From Caenorhabditis remanei (lineage: Eukaryota; Nematoda; Chromadorea; Rhabditida; Rhabditidae), in NCBI RefSeq assembly GCF_010183535.1, contig NC_071330.1, positions 15,791,717-15,855,716 of the forward strand: a DNA stretch of 64,000 bases, written 5' to 3'. Positions 1 to 9,827 of this stretch are shown piece after piece; position 1 is the stretch's first letter; the number at the start of each line of letters is the position of its first letter. The translations under genes and the position numbers were made by a program. The notes beneath the pieces are model-generated. The model made no database searches and was not told the DNA's origin. It saw nothing but the letters and a program-made list of their open reading frames with translations.

Positions 1-125
1 ACGTCAAACTTCTCGACCGTTCACGTCTTCTCTCGTCACGTGGCGGTGGATTACGGTAGTCATCGCGGCGAGAGTTGCGGTGGTGATCTACAGTATCCGA
101 AGAACGGTCGTCACGGAAGTGCGGT
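1..125 (-). CDS. Arg/Ser/Asp-rich coding exon, partial at window edge
   Basis: On the minus strand a TTTCCAG acceptor (complement of 126-132) opens a frame that stays open to base 1. It encodes about 41 residues rich in Arg, Asp and Ser, beginning PHFRDDRSSDT and containing RRDDYRNPPPRDERRRERSR. Base composition is much more GC-rich than the flanking DNA, as expected for an exon. The frame needs two bases from the preceding exon. It could be a downstream exon of the D-G-x-P repeat gene that lies upstream on the same strand. However, the donor-like site of that gene (next to 1731) leaves one base over, so an intermediate exon I cannot see would be needed. Alternatively it is a separate gene. 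Tracts of this kind are common in RNA-processing proteins, but that is only compositional resemblance. Confidence 0.6.
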
Positions 126-350
126 CTGGAAATCAAGAAAAATAAGGTATAGACGTCGAAAATTGGCTGAAAATACTCAAAAATTGCTTAGAACACTGTT
201 TTTGAACGATTTTAAGCCGAAAATTTGATCAAAAACAAGCTAAAAATGCTCCAAAGCTGAAATTTAACGGTTTTGAGCCGAAATTTTGCTGAAATTGTCT
301 AAAAATCGCTCGAAATTGAGTAAGACGCTGAAAAAATGAAAATTCGAGTA

Positions 351-470
351 TAGCTTCCGCCTACGCGTGACTAATGTGCTCTACCGGTGATTCGGTGTAA
401 ATTTTGTTATTTTCAATGGGAAAAATGACAAAATTCACATCAAATTATCAGTAGAGCGCATTTGCCACAA
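351..470 (+). repeat. small hairpin MITE-like repeat, copy 1
   Basis: A 120-bp block begins TAGCTTCCGCCTACGCGTGA and ends ATTTGCCACAA. The same block occurs at 1260-1380, 4507-4626 and 5345-5466 in the same orientation. The inner halves (CTACCGGT...TTTTGTTATTTTC and the AAAATGACAAAATTCACATC side) are imperfect inverted repeats, so it can fold into a hairpin. It looks like a non-autonomous element, but I could not define a target-site duplication. Confidence 0.75.
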
Positions 471-1259
471 TGAAGTTACATTTTCAGGGTTTTAGAGAAT
501 TTTCAGCAGTTTAGAGAATTTTCAGCCGGGTTTGTCTCGTTTCAGGCTGAAATTGCTCAAAAATGTCTCTAAAAGGGTAAAAATGCTCGAAATTCTGTTT
601 TTTAAACGATTTCAAACCGAAAAGTCGCTCAAAACTTGTATAAAATTTGCTGAAAATTCTTCAAAGCATTTTCAGCATCATTTACTCAATTTCAATCGAT
701 TTTCAGACGGTTTTAACCAAAATTTCGGCTCAAAACGGTTCAAATTCTGTTTCAGAGCATTTTAAGCTCGATTTGTATCGTTTTTGAGCAATTTCGGACT
801 GGAAATCATCAAAGTCAAGTTTCAAAGCGGTTTCAGACAATTTCAAGCAAATTTTCAAATTTTTGGGCTAAAAACGATTCAAATTCAGTTTTTGTGCATT
901 TTGTGCGCGATTTTGAGCAAATTTGGGCTGAAATGGTCAAAATCTAGTTTAAGAGCATTTTCAGCATTTTTTACTCAATTTCGAGCGATTTTCGAGCAAT
1001 TTTTAAAGTTTTTGGGCTCAAAATCGTTCGAAAATAGCATCTTTTACTCGATTTTTATCGATTTTTCAGCTCTTTTTGCTCATTTCTCGCATCTAATCGG
1101 TTCCGGAATAAATCTCTCGCCTAAATCGTCTTAAAATCCCTATAAAATTGAATTTTGCCAATACTCAGTCCAGAATTGCTCAAAAACGCGAGAAAATGAG
1201 CTGAAAATGCACCAAAACTGAATTTGAACGGAATTTAAAATGCTCTGAAAATTTGGGCA

Positions 1260-1380
1260 TAGCTTCCGCCTACGCGTGACTAAATGTGATCTACCGGTAA
1301 CTTGATGCAAATTTTGTTATTTTCGATGCGGAAATGAACAAAATTCAAATCAAATTATCAGCAGAGCACATTTGCCACAA
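1260..1380 (+). repeat. small hairpin MITE-like repeat, copy 2
   Basis: Second copy of the 120-bp block. It differs from copy 1 by scattered substitutions, for example AACTTGATG in place of GATTCGGTG next to CTACCGGT. Confidence 0.75.
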
Positions 1381-1692
1381 TCAAGTTTTAGAGCATTTTC
1401 AGCCTCTTTAACTTATTTTGAGCGATTTTAAGCGCATTTTCAGCTCAAAATCGTTCAAATCGAGCTTCAGACTCATTTTCAGCCAATTTTACTCATTTCA
1501 AGCGTTTTAGACGATTTCTGGCAAATTTTCGGCGCAAAATCGCACCAATAGGGCATTTTAAGCAGTTTTATCCCTTTTTGGACAATTTTTGAGGAATTTC
1601 AGTTTTTTTAAACTCAATTTCGAGCGATTTCGAGCAATTTTTCTAGTTTTTGGGCTCAAAATCGTTCGAAAATAGCATCTTTTACTCGATTT

Positions 1693-4600
1693 TTATCGAT
1701 TTTTCAGCTCTTTTTGCTCATTTTCCGCACCTATTGCGTCGAATCGGTTCCGGAATAATCTCTCCGCCCTCTCCTTTTCTCGATTCGGTTTCGGTGGTCT
1801 TTCCACTGGAATCGACGGCTTTTCAGCCACCGAAACAGGCGTCTGTTTCTTTTTCATAAAACTCAGTTGTTTCAGCAGCAAATTCGCCGCCGGATTCGCC
1901 GTTTTTTGAGTTTCAATGGGCGGTTTTCGAGTATTCAAGGATTCAGAAGGCTCCGATGACGTCGTCGTCAAATCCATCTGATTCTGATAATGGGCGGCGT
2001 GTTTTTGATAGAATTGTTCATCCATTAATTGATTATTCGTCGTTTGGACACCTTTTCCAGCCGTAAATTGTGCCAAAATCATCATTTTTTGTTGATATTC
2101 GTACTGAAACAGTACTTCTCCTTCGTGAACCTCCAAAGCGTGCTCTCCGTTGTGAAATGGAAGGATTGGAGTGCCTGGAATTGGAGAAAATCGTCTTAAA
2201 ATCAGTTTTTTCCGACTGAAAATGTGAAAAATCGTCTCAAAAATAGGTATTTTGAAGAAAAAACAGTCGAAAATTCAATTTTTCTGGATGAAAATGTGAA
2301 AAATCGATGGAAAAATCGTTTTTTGGAGAAAAAATAGTCCAAAATCATTGGAAAAATCGGCTGAAAATCCGGTTTTTGGCTTAAAAATCGGACATCTGGA
2401 CAGAGACAGATTTTGAGACCAAAATCTCACTTTCTGAGCCAAAAAATCGGCTGAAAATTCACTTTTTCAGTCCGAAAACGCGTAAAACGATCAAAACGTC
2501 CTCATGTATGTCTGTGGGTCCGGATGTCCGAAAATTGCAATTTAAGTGAATTTTGGCTCAAAAAACTGCAATTTTCAGAGATTTTCGAGAAAAAATAGTC
2601 AAAAATCGATCTGTGCGTCCGATATGCCTGTTTTGAGCGATTTCAGACAGTTTTTCCATGAAAAAAGGTGTTTTAAGCGATTTTTTTCGAGCAAAACTAG
2701 TCAGAAATCGCAGATTTTCACCCGAACATCGACGCATGTCTGTCAGTGCATCAAGATGTCCATTTTCAGCGATTTTCTAGAGTTTGGAGCTCTAAAATTG
2801 GATTTTTCAGCCGTTTTTCACAATTTTTGGTTCAAAAAACTCAAATTTTCCGTCTAAAACCTTCAAAAACCCTCCATTTTCAGCCGTTTTTCATTATTTT
2901 TCGCTCAAAAAACTGCAATTTTTTACATTTTTCAAGCAAAAACAGTCTGAAATCGAGCTGTGTGTTCAGATGTCCGAAAATTGGCAAAAACTCATTGACT
3001 ACAGTACTCATTGACTACATTAGCTCATTGACTACAACCGCTCATTGACTACTTGTACTCATTGACTACACTTTTACTCAATGACTACAGCAGGCTCATT
3101 GACTACAGTCGCTCATTGACTTCACTTCCACTCAATGACTACAGCTGCCCACGGTAGAAAGTTTGATGCTCAGCCATCAGCGAAATTCATTCGTTTCGTA
3201 TTTGTTTCAAATTTTTTCGTTTTTTTCTGTTATTCTGATTTATATTCTAAAACATTCAACACACCAAGAGAAATTAATTATGGAGGGACGTTTTCTGAAG
3301 CAGAGTGAATGGCTGGAGATTCTAAACAGCGAAAAGCAAGAAAAACGGTGAGATTTCAATTTTTAAAATTTAAGAAAAAAAAGGTTTCAGAATCCCGGTT
3401 CTGGATTCTATACAGTTATATTGCAATTTTTCAACTAAAAATAGTCAAAAATCGGTCTGTGTGTCCGGATTTTCATTTTCCAACAATTTTGTATCGTTAT
3501 GTTGGATTTTCAGCCGTTTTTTCATGATTTTTGGTTCGAAAAACTCAAAATTTCCGTCTAAAACCTCCAAAATTCATCATTTTCAGCCAATTTTCATGAT
3601 TTTTGGTTCAAAAAACCCTAAATTTAAGCTTGAAACCTACAAAATCCCTCATTTTTAGCCGTTTTTCATGATTTTTGGTTCAAAAAACTCAAAATTTTCT
3701 TCAAAAACCTCCAGAATTCCTCATTTTCAGCCATTTTTCATGATTTTTGGCTCAAAAACTTCGAATTTTCCGTCTAAAACCTCCAGAATCCACCATTTTC
3801 ATCCGTTTTTCCTCAATTCTCACCATCATCATCCGTATAAACCGCTCGTTTCCTCGTCCCATCTTCAGAAATCACAAAAGGCATCAGAACGTTTCCCTCC
3901 TCATCTCTCGGATAACACGGTTCGCCCTTTTCGTTCATCGGCAACACCACACGACCTAAATCATCAATTTTCAGCCAAAAACTCAAATTTTCTGCAAAAA
4001 AAACCGCCGGAAAACGTTTGGGGGGGCCTTTGGAATCATCCTTTCAGTCTGACAACAGCAAAATACGCTTAAAATAGATAAAATGAGACAAAAAAATCGG
4101 AAAAAAAAATCTGAAGACGAATTTCAGATAATTTCAGACATACCGGTGACGTCACACGGAACATAGGCTCCGTATTCCTCATAAATACGTGGAAATACCG
4201 GTTTTCCGTCGTCACCCAATGGAATACATATGGCACCCGAATCGTCGACTGGGAATAGAGGATAGCCGTCGTAGAATGGGAATATCTGAAAATTTTGGGA
4301 CTGAAAATGAAGTTTTTCTCGAAAATTTTGCATTTTTTGCCAATTTTCAACTGAAAAATCACTTTTTTATCATTATTTTCGTTCCAAAATCCGCATTTTT
4401 CAATTCCAGAGCTGTTTTCAGCGATTTTGATGCTGAAAATCCCAATTTTCGAGTCATTTTTCAGCCAAAATCCAAAATTTTCAGCTTGAAAATGAAAATT
4501 TGAGCATAGCTTCCGCCTACGCGTGACTAAATGTGGTCTACCGGTAATTTGGAGTAAATTTTGTTATTTTCAATGGGAAAAATAACGAAATTCACATCAA

Positions 4601-7600
4601 ATTATCAGTAGAACGCATTTGCCACAGTACGAAACTCAATAACCTTCTAGATGTCAAATTTCCTGGATTTTCAGCCAAAAAATTTCAGATTACCTCAAAA
4701 ATGAGCTATTTTTCCAGAATTTTCAGCCAGGGACCTAGAAAATGGTCTCTCGATCTCAGTTTCAGCCAAAGTCCGTTATTTTTGCTGAAAATCACGAATT
4801 TAGGGACCAAATGAGTCCCATACACAAATTTCAGCCATTTTCAGCCAAAAATGAGTCTTTCTACTCAAAATGGCTCATTTTCAGCCAATTTTCGTCATTT
4901 CTGGGACGAAAACAATGATAAAAATGAGATTTTTGAGCCAAAAATTGTTAAAAATCGGTATCAAATACCAAACTTTCGGTTTTTTTCCGCTTTTCTCAAA
5001 CCCGTACCGTTTTGCCCTTATCATCCTTCGGCAAAATCGGTTTCCCGTCGTCATTCATCGGAAATACCGCCTGATGGAGGAAATTGAATCCGACGAATGT
5101 TGGCGCTTGTGGTGGCAGATTTATACGAGTATAGTCTGCAAAAGAATCGATAAAAATCGTAAAATTTTTGAGATTTTTCAGCGATTTCAGCTGGATCGTC
5201 ACATTTTTTCGATTCTAAGCTATTTCAGGCCGAAAATCTGAAGTTTTGGCTGAGAAATTCAATTTTCAAGCGATTTTCAGCGATTTTTATGTGATTTTCA
5301 TCAATTTTCAGCAGTTTGACTCAGAAAAATGGAAAATTTGGGCATAGCTTCCGCCTGCGCGTGACCAAATGTGGTCTACCGGTAATTCGGTGTAAATTTT
5401 GTTATTTTCGATACGGAAAACTAACAGAATTCACATCAAATCATCAGTAGAGCACATTTGCCACAATACGGAAGTCAATTTTGTGATATTAGCATGTTTT
5501 AATGGAAAAATCGGGAAATTTGGAAAGTTTTTATCAGTAAAGTAGCAAAAATTCGTATTTTTGCTACTAATGAGAGATTTTGGAGTATTCATTGTCTGTC
5601 TGTGCAGCCAGGTGTCCGGATGTCCAGAAAAATGATGGATTGGGTATATTTTTGGGTGAAAAATGTGATAACGTAGACATCCGGACATAGGTTGACCGGT
5701 AATCTATTGATTTTCAGCTCCAAACAGTCAGAAAACAGTGGAAACCATGGATTTTCAATGGAATTTAGCTAAAGAGCCGACTTTTTACTAAATTTTTACA
5801 ATTTTCGTCGTTTTTCCACCTAAAAATGTCGATTTTTCACTCAAAAACTCGATTTTCCTCTTAAAAGGCCGATTTTTCCCCTTAAAACTCGATTTTTAAC
5901 TCAAAAAGTCAATGCTTCCCTCAAAATGTCGATTTTTCACTCAAAAACCAAATTTGTTACCTAAAAATCTAATTTTTCACTCTAAAACTCGATTTTTCCC
6001 ATCAAAAATTCAATTTTCACTCAAAAAGTCGCTTTTTCACTCTAAAAGTTATTTTATTTCTTTCAAAAAGTCGATTTTTCTCTCAAAAACTCGATTTTTC
6101 ACTGAAAAAGTCAATTTTTCACTCAAAAAATAGATTTTTAACTCAAAAAGTCAATGCTTCCCTCAAAATGTCGATTTTTCACTCAAAAACCAAATTTGTT
6201 ACCTAAAAATCCAATTTTTCACTCTAAAACTCGATTTTTCCTTTTAAAAATTCAATTTTCACTCAATTTTTCTTCCTTTAAAATCCTCACCAGTAGTATC
6301 CTTGAATCCTTCGAACAGGAATTCAAAACATCTCGTCTCATTATTCAATTTATACCAATAACCGGACAAATCCTTCGCAAAAATCGAATTCGTCCCAGGA
6401 ATTCGATAGAAACTGTATCCGTTATTAGCCATTTCGAATGCTGATGACACTTCTTTACGCCAATATACTTCTTGACATTGTTCCGTCGGGATCTCCCCAA
6501 TATTCGGATAGTCACTTCCAGCTGGCAGTCCGATTCCCGGAATTGTCTGAAAATGGGCGGGGTTTATGGGAAAAATCACTGAAAATCGCTGAAAATCCGA
6601 GTTTTTGACTTGAAAAATGTAAAAATTCGCCAAAACTTCAGATTTTTGGTCTGAAACATGTGAAAATGCCATGAAAATCCGGGTTTTTTCTGATTTAAAA
6701 CTGAAAACTACAAATTTTGAGGCATTTTCTGCAAAAATGATTCAAAGTTTAAGCAAAATCGCATAATTTAATTAGAAAAGCTCGATGTTGACTGAAAAAC
6801 TCGAATTTTCTAGTTTTTCAGCATGAAAATTGGGTTTTTGACGAGCTTTTCGACTCAAAATGATAAAAATAAGTATTAGGATAGTCACTTCCAGCTGGCA
6901 ATCCGATTCCCGGAATTGTTTGAAAAATTGCATGAAAATCGCTAAAAATCAAAGTTTTTAACTAACAAAATGGCAATTTTCAGCCAATACTTCAGATTTT
7001 TGGTCTGAAACAGGTGAAAATGACTAAAAACCACGTTTTTTCCGATTTAACACTGAAAACTACGATTTTTGAGGCATTTTTCAACGAAAATCACGAAAAT
7101 CCGATTCCCGTCTGAAAATGGGCGGGGTTTATGGGAAAAATCACTGAAAATCGCTGAAAATCCGAGTTTTGACTTGAAAAATGTAAAAATTCGCCAAAAC
7201 TTCAGATTTTTGGTCTGAAACTGGTAAAAATGACTAAAAATCCGGGTTTTTTCCGATTTAACACTGAAAACTACAATTTTTGAGGCATTTTCTGCAAAAA
7301 TGATTCAAAATTTAAGCAAAATCGCATAATTTACTTAGAAAAGCTCGATTTTCTCTGGAAAACTCGAGATTTCTAATTTTTTCAGCATGAAAATTGGGTT
7401 TTTGACGAGTCTTTCGACTCAAATGGAAAAAATAAGAATCAGGATAGTCACTTCCAGCTGACAGTCCGATTCCCGGAATCGTCTGAAAATGGGCGGAGTT
7501 CATGGGAAAAATCACTGAAAAAACTGATTTTCGAACCAAAATCGATCGAAAATGAGCAATATTTCAGCATTTTTAGACCAAAATTGCTCAGAAAATGTAA

Positions 7601-9192
7601 TTTTTTAGTCATTTTTCATATTTTCCCAACTTAGATCATCAAAATGAGCCAAAAACCAGTCATTTCACCTCCCATGCGCCTTTAAACTCATTTTCAGACC
7701 CAAAAATCTGGAATTTTCGACTCAAAACTCATATTTTCAGATTAAACTCGCCGAAACCTCTCAAATAGGGTCTCACCACGAAAACTACAGTACCCGCACT
7801 TCCAGATACCGTGTTTTTTGTGATGAGACCCTATTTTAAAGGTTTCGGTGAATTCAATCTAAAAATATGAGTTTTGAGTCGAAAATTCCAGATTTTTGGG
7901 TCTCGCAGTGAGTTTAAAAGGAATTGTCTGAAAATGGGCGGGGTTTATGGGAAAAATCACTGAAAATCGCTAAAAATCCGAGTTTTTGACTTGAAAATCG
8001 TGAATTTTGAGCCAAAATCGGTAAAAATTCGCTATATTATGCTTTTTTCAGCTGAAAACGCTCAAAAATTTACGAATTTTTTGCTAAAAATGAATTAAAA
8101 TCTCATTTTTGACCTTTTCCCGGAATTGTCTGAAAATGGGCGGGGTTTATGGGGAAAATCATGTTTTTGACTTGAAAACTGTGAATTTTCAGCTATAATC
8201 GATGAAAATTCGCCATAATTTCAGATTTTTGATCTTAAATGGGTTAGAATTAAAAAAAAATACGTTTCAGCTGGAATTTCAGCTGAGAACGCTGAAAAAT
8301 CTCCAAAATGTATCGATTTTTACAGTTTTTTCACTAAAATTTTGGGGTTTTTGACTGAAAATCGCTGAAAATCAGAGTTTATGACTTGAAAATTGTCAAT
8401 TTTTTAGCTATAATCGATAAAATGAAAGTTTTTTGGTCTCAAATAGCTTAAAAAGACAAAATTCTGAGTTTTTAGCTGAAAACACGGGAAAATCTCGAAA
8501 ACTTACGATTTTCAGCTGAAAATGACTCCAAACACTCGATTTTTTTTAATTTTAGCCAGAAAAATAAGATTATGGAAGCATTTTTCAGCAAAAATGACTC
8601 AAAAATGATAAAAAATCAAAATTTTCCCTTTTTTTAACGCAAAACTCGTTCCAGCTCGATTTTTACTGAAAATCTCATTTTTTATGATTTTTAAGCATGA
8701 AAGTTGGGTTTTTGATAAGATTTTCGAGTCAAAATTATAAATAAACGATCAAAAATCATTCCAAATCAAATTTTCGCTGAAAAAAGTCAATTTACCCAAA
8801 TTTTGACCGAAAAACCCGATTTTCAAGGTTTCTAACCATGAAAATATAATTTTCTGCGCGTTTTTGAGCTAGAAAATTCAGAAAATTAACAAAAATGTTC
8901 AAAATTTGTCGAAAATTGTGTTTTGGCTTTATAAACTAATTTTGTGCAAAAATTCGAGGGTTTATAGGTTATCAGAGCTGAAAATTCGATTTTTGCAACT
9001 TTTTTCAAACAAAAACCACTAAAAAATATCGAAAATCAGTCATTTTTAATTTTTTTTGAGCAAAATTTTTCTTTTCGAAATTTTATTGATTTTTTCTGAT
9101 TTTTTCCGCAATTTTCTCATTTTTCTGTAGTTTTTTCAGCTGAAACTCACTTTAGCCCTCCGTCTCTCTTCTGTTTCGCCAGTTTCAGCCAT
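1693..9192 (-). CDS. D-G-x-P repeat protein, six exons, function unknown
   Basis: Minus-strand exons in transcript order: 9192-9151, 6546-6291, 5135-5008, 4285-4144, 3955-3824, 2174-1693. All have GT/AG ends and junction phases agree throughout, giving 393 residues if translation stops at 1693. The start ATG (9192) lies 18 bases after a TTTTTGCAG acceptor, which could be a trans-splice site. The protein begins MAETGETEERRRAK, then TIPGIGLPAGSDYP and an aromatic stretch (GYWYKL). About four loose repeats follow, of the type NDDGKPILPKDDKGK, GDDGKPVFP, NEKGEPCYPRDEEG and DDDGTPILPF. The C-terminal part is charged and Gln/Lys-rich. A donor-like ATAG|GTGCGG next to 1731 suggests the last exon may instead splice onward, possibly toward the RS-rich exon at 1-125. 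I do not recognise the family. The introns are rich in phased A/T runs. Confidence 0.8.
2989..3146 (+). repeat. cluster of CTCATTGACTACA repeats
   Basis: About ten copies of CTCATTGACTACA and close variants (CTCAATGACTACA, CTCATTGACTTCA) occur in 160 bp, separated by 3-8 variable bases. It lies in an intron of the D-G-x-P gene. A short unit with irregular spacers differs from a simple tandem array. Confidence 0.85.
3500..3800 (+). repeat. about 70-bp tandem repeat in intron
   Basis: Four to five imperfect units follow each other. Each contains TTTCATGATTTTTGGTTC, then an A-run, then CCGTCTAAAACCTCCA and CATTTTCAGCC. They occupy the intron between the exons at 3824-3955 and 1693-2174 of the minus-strand gene. 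Further diverged units occur at 2800-2960. Confidence 0.7.
4507..4626 (+). repeat. small hairpin MITE-like repeat, copy 3
   Basis: Same 120-bp block as at 351-470. It sits in the intron between the exons at 4144-4285 and 5008-5135. Confidence 0.75.
5345..5466 (+). repeat. small hairpin MITE-like repeat, copy 4
   Basis: Same block again, in the intron between the exons at 5008-5135 and 6291-6546. Four same-strand copies within 5 kb suggest local spread or segmental copying. Confidence 0.75.
5790..6260. repeat. phased A-run/T-run tract (PATC-like)
   Basis: T5 runs and A4-A5 runs alternate roughly every ten bases (units like CTCGATTTTTCACTCAAAAA) for about 450 bp, including a repeated block at 5905-6000 and 6149-6240. 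This matches the pattern described for periodic An/Tn clusters in germline-expressed nematode genes. The tract lies in an intron of the D-G-x-P gene. Confidence 0.7.
6880..6935 (-). pseudogene. duplicated start of the TIPGIGLPAG exon, copy 1
   Basis: On the minus strand this repeats the first codons of the exon at 6546-6291 (TIPGIGLPAGSDYP), preceded by a decayed acceptor region, inside the upstream intron. Only the beginning of the exon is copied. Confidence 0.8.
7440..7500 (-). pseudogene. duplicated start of the TIPGIGLPAG exon, copy 2
   Basis: A second partial copy of the exon start (TIPGIGLSAGSDYP), with the TTTTCAG acceptor and adjoining intron CCCATTTTCAGAC retained. Shorter remnants of the intron-acceptor part recur near 7090-7130, 7920-7960 and 8120-8155. 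Confidence 0.8.
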
Positions 9193-9210
9193 ATCGAATA
9201 GAGGTTTCAC

Positions 9211-9827
9211 CTGCAAAAATTGGTTTTACCTGATTTTTAGCAGTTTTCGTGAAAAAAACGCGATTTAAGTGATAAAAACTGCTTGAAATCGCATTTTTCA
9301 CCCCGAAAACCACGAAAAATCAACAAAAACCGATAAAAACGGAGTGAATTTATAAAATAAATGTGGAATAATTAAGCCACGCCCCTTTTGGCAACGCGCC
9401 GCAGGGAGTTTTCGCAAGAGTGCCGCATGGAATTTGGGTTTTTTCGATTTATGGTTTTTCTGGAATTTCAAGCTGAAAATGAAGTTTATGGGTGTTGAAG
9501 CAAGAGAAAAAGTTGTTCTCTGTGAAATTCTGCGTCGATTGGTATATAAAACTTTATGATTTGAATTTTTGAAAAAAAATTATTTTTAGAAAAGTTGAAA
9601 ATCAATCAATATTTTGAATTTTGAGTTCTAGTTTTTTTGGTTTTTCGATTTCCTATTAGTTTTTGCAAATAACTTCCAATTATTCGCTATCCCATGACTC
9701 ATTTCATCACAAGACATGTCTCGGAGCCGCGGAGCCACGGAGCCGATGCCCCAACTGCTGTTCCAACCACCTGACACCGAGAAAAACGAAAAGAAACGAG
9801 AAGATTCTCCCAGTTTCGTTTCTAACA
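9211..9827. promoter_or_regulatory. shared intergenic region between two divergent genes
   Basis: About 0.6 kb separates the first exon of the minus-strand D-G-x-P gene from the start codon of pvf-1. Regulatory sites for both must lie here or in first introns. A CCACGCCCC box (9377-9385) and a short GC-rich block (about 9375-9430) stand out from the AT-rich background. The 150 bases before the pvf-1 ATG are also GC-richer and probably include its 5' leader. No experimentally defined site can be assigned. Confidence 0.5.

Larger units (their letters stand above)
126..1692. other. AT-rich intron or intergenic DNA without a convincing exon
   Basis: This stretch is AT-rich and made of short variants of phrases such as TTTTCAGC and GCTCAAAAT. 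It holds two copies of a small dispersed element (351-470 and 1260-1380) and a decayed copy (about 1010-1125) of the neighbouring exon-intron junction. Open frames here are short, lack splice sites and show no coding composition. If the RS-rich exon at the left edge belongs to the D-G-x-P gene, this is intronic. Confidence 0.6.

Noticed and set aside
3991..3991. Alternative acceptor TTTTTTTGCAG for the NEKGEPCYPRDEEG exon of the minus-strand gene
   Set aside because: It is also in phase, but would insert NLSFWLKIDD between DVTG and RVVLP and break the repeat pattern. The acceptor next to 3955 is preferred, though this is not proven.
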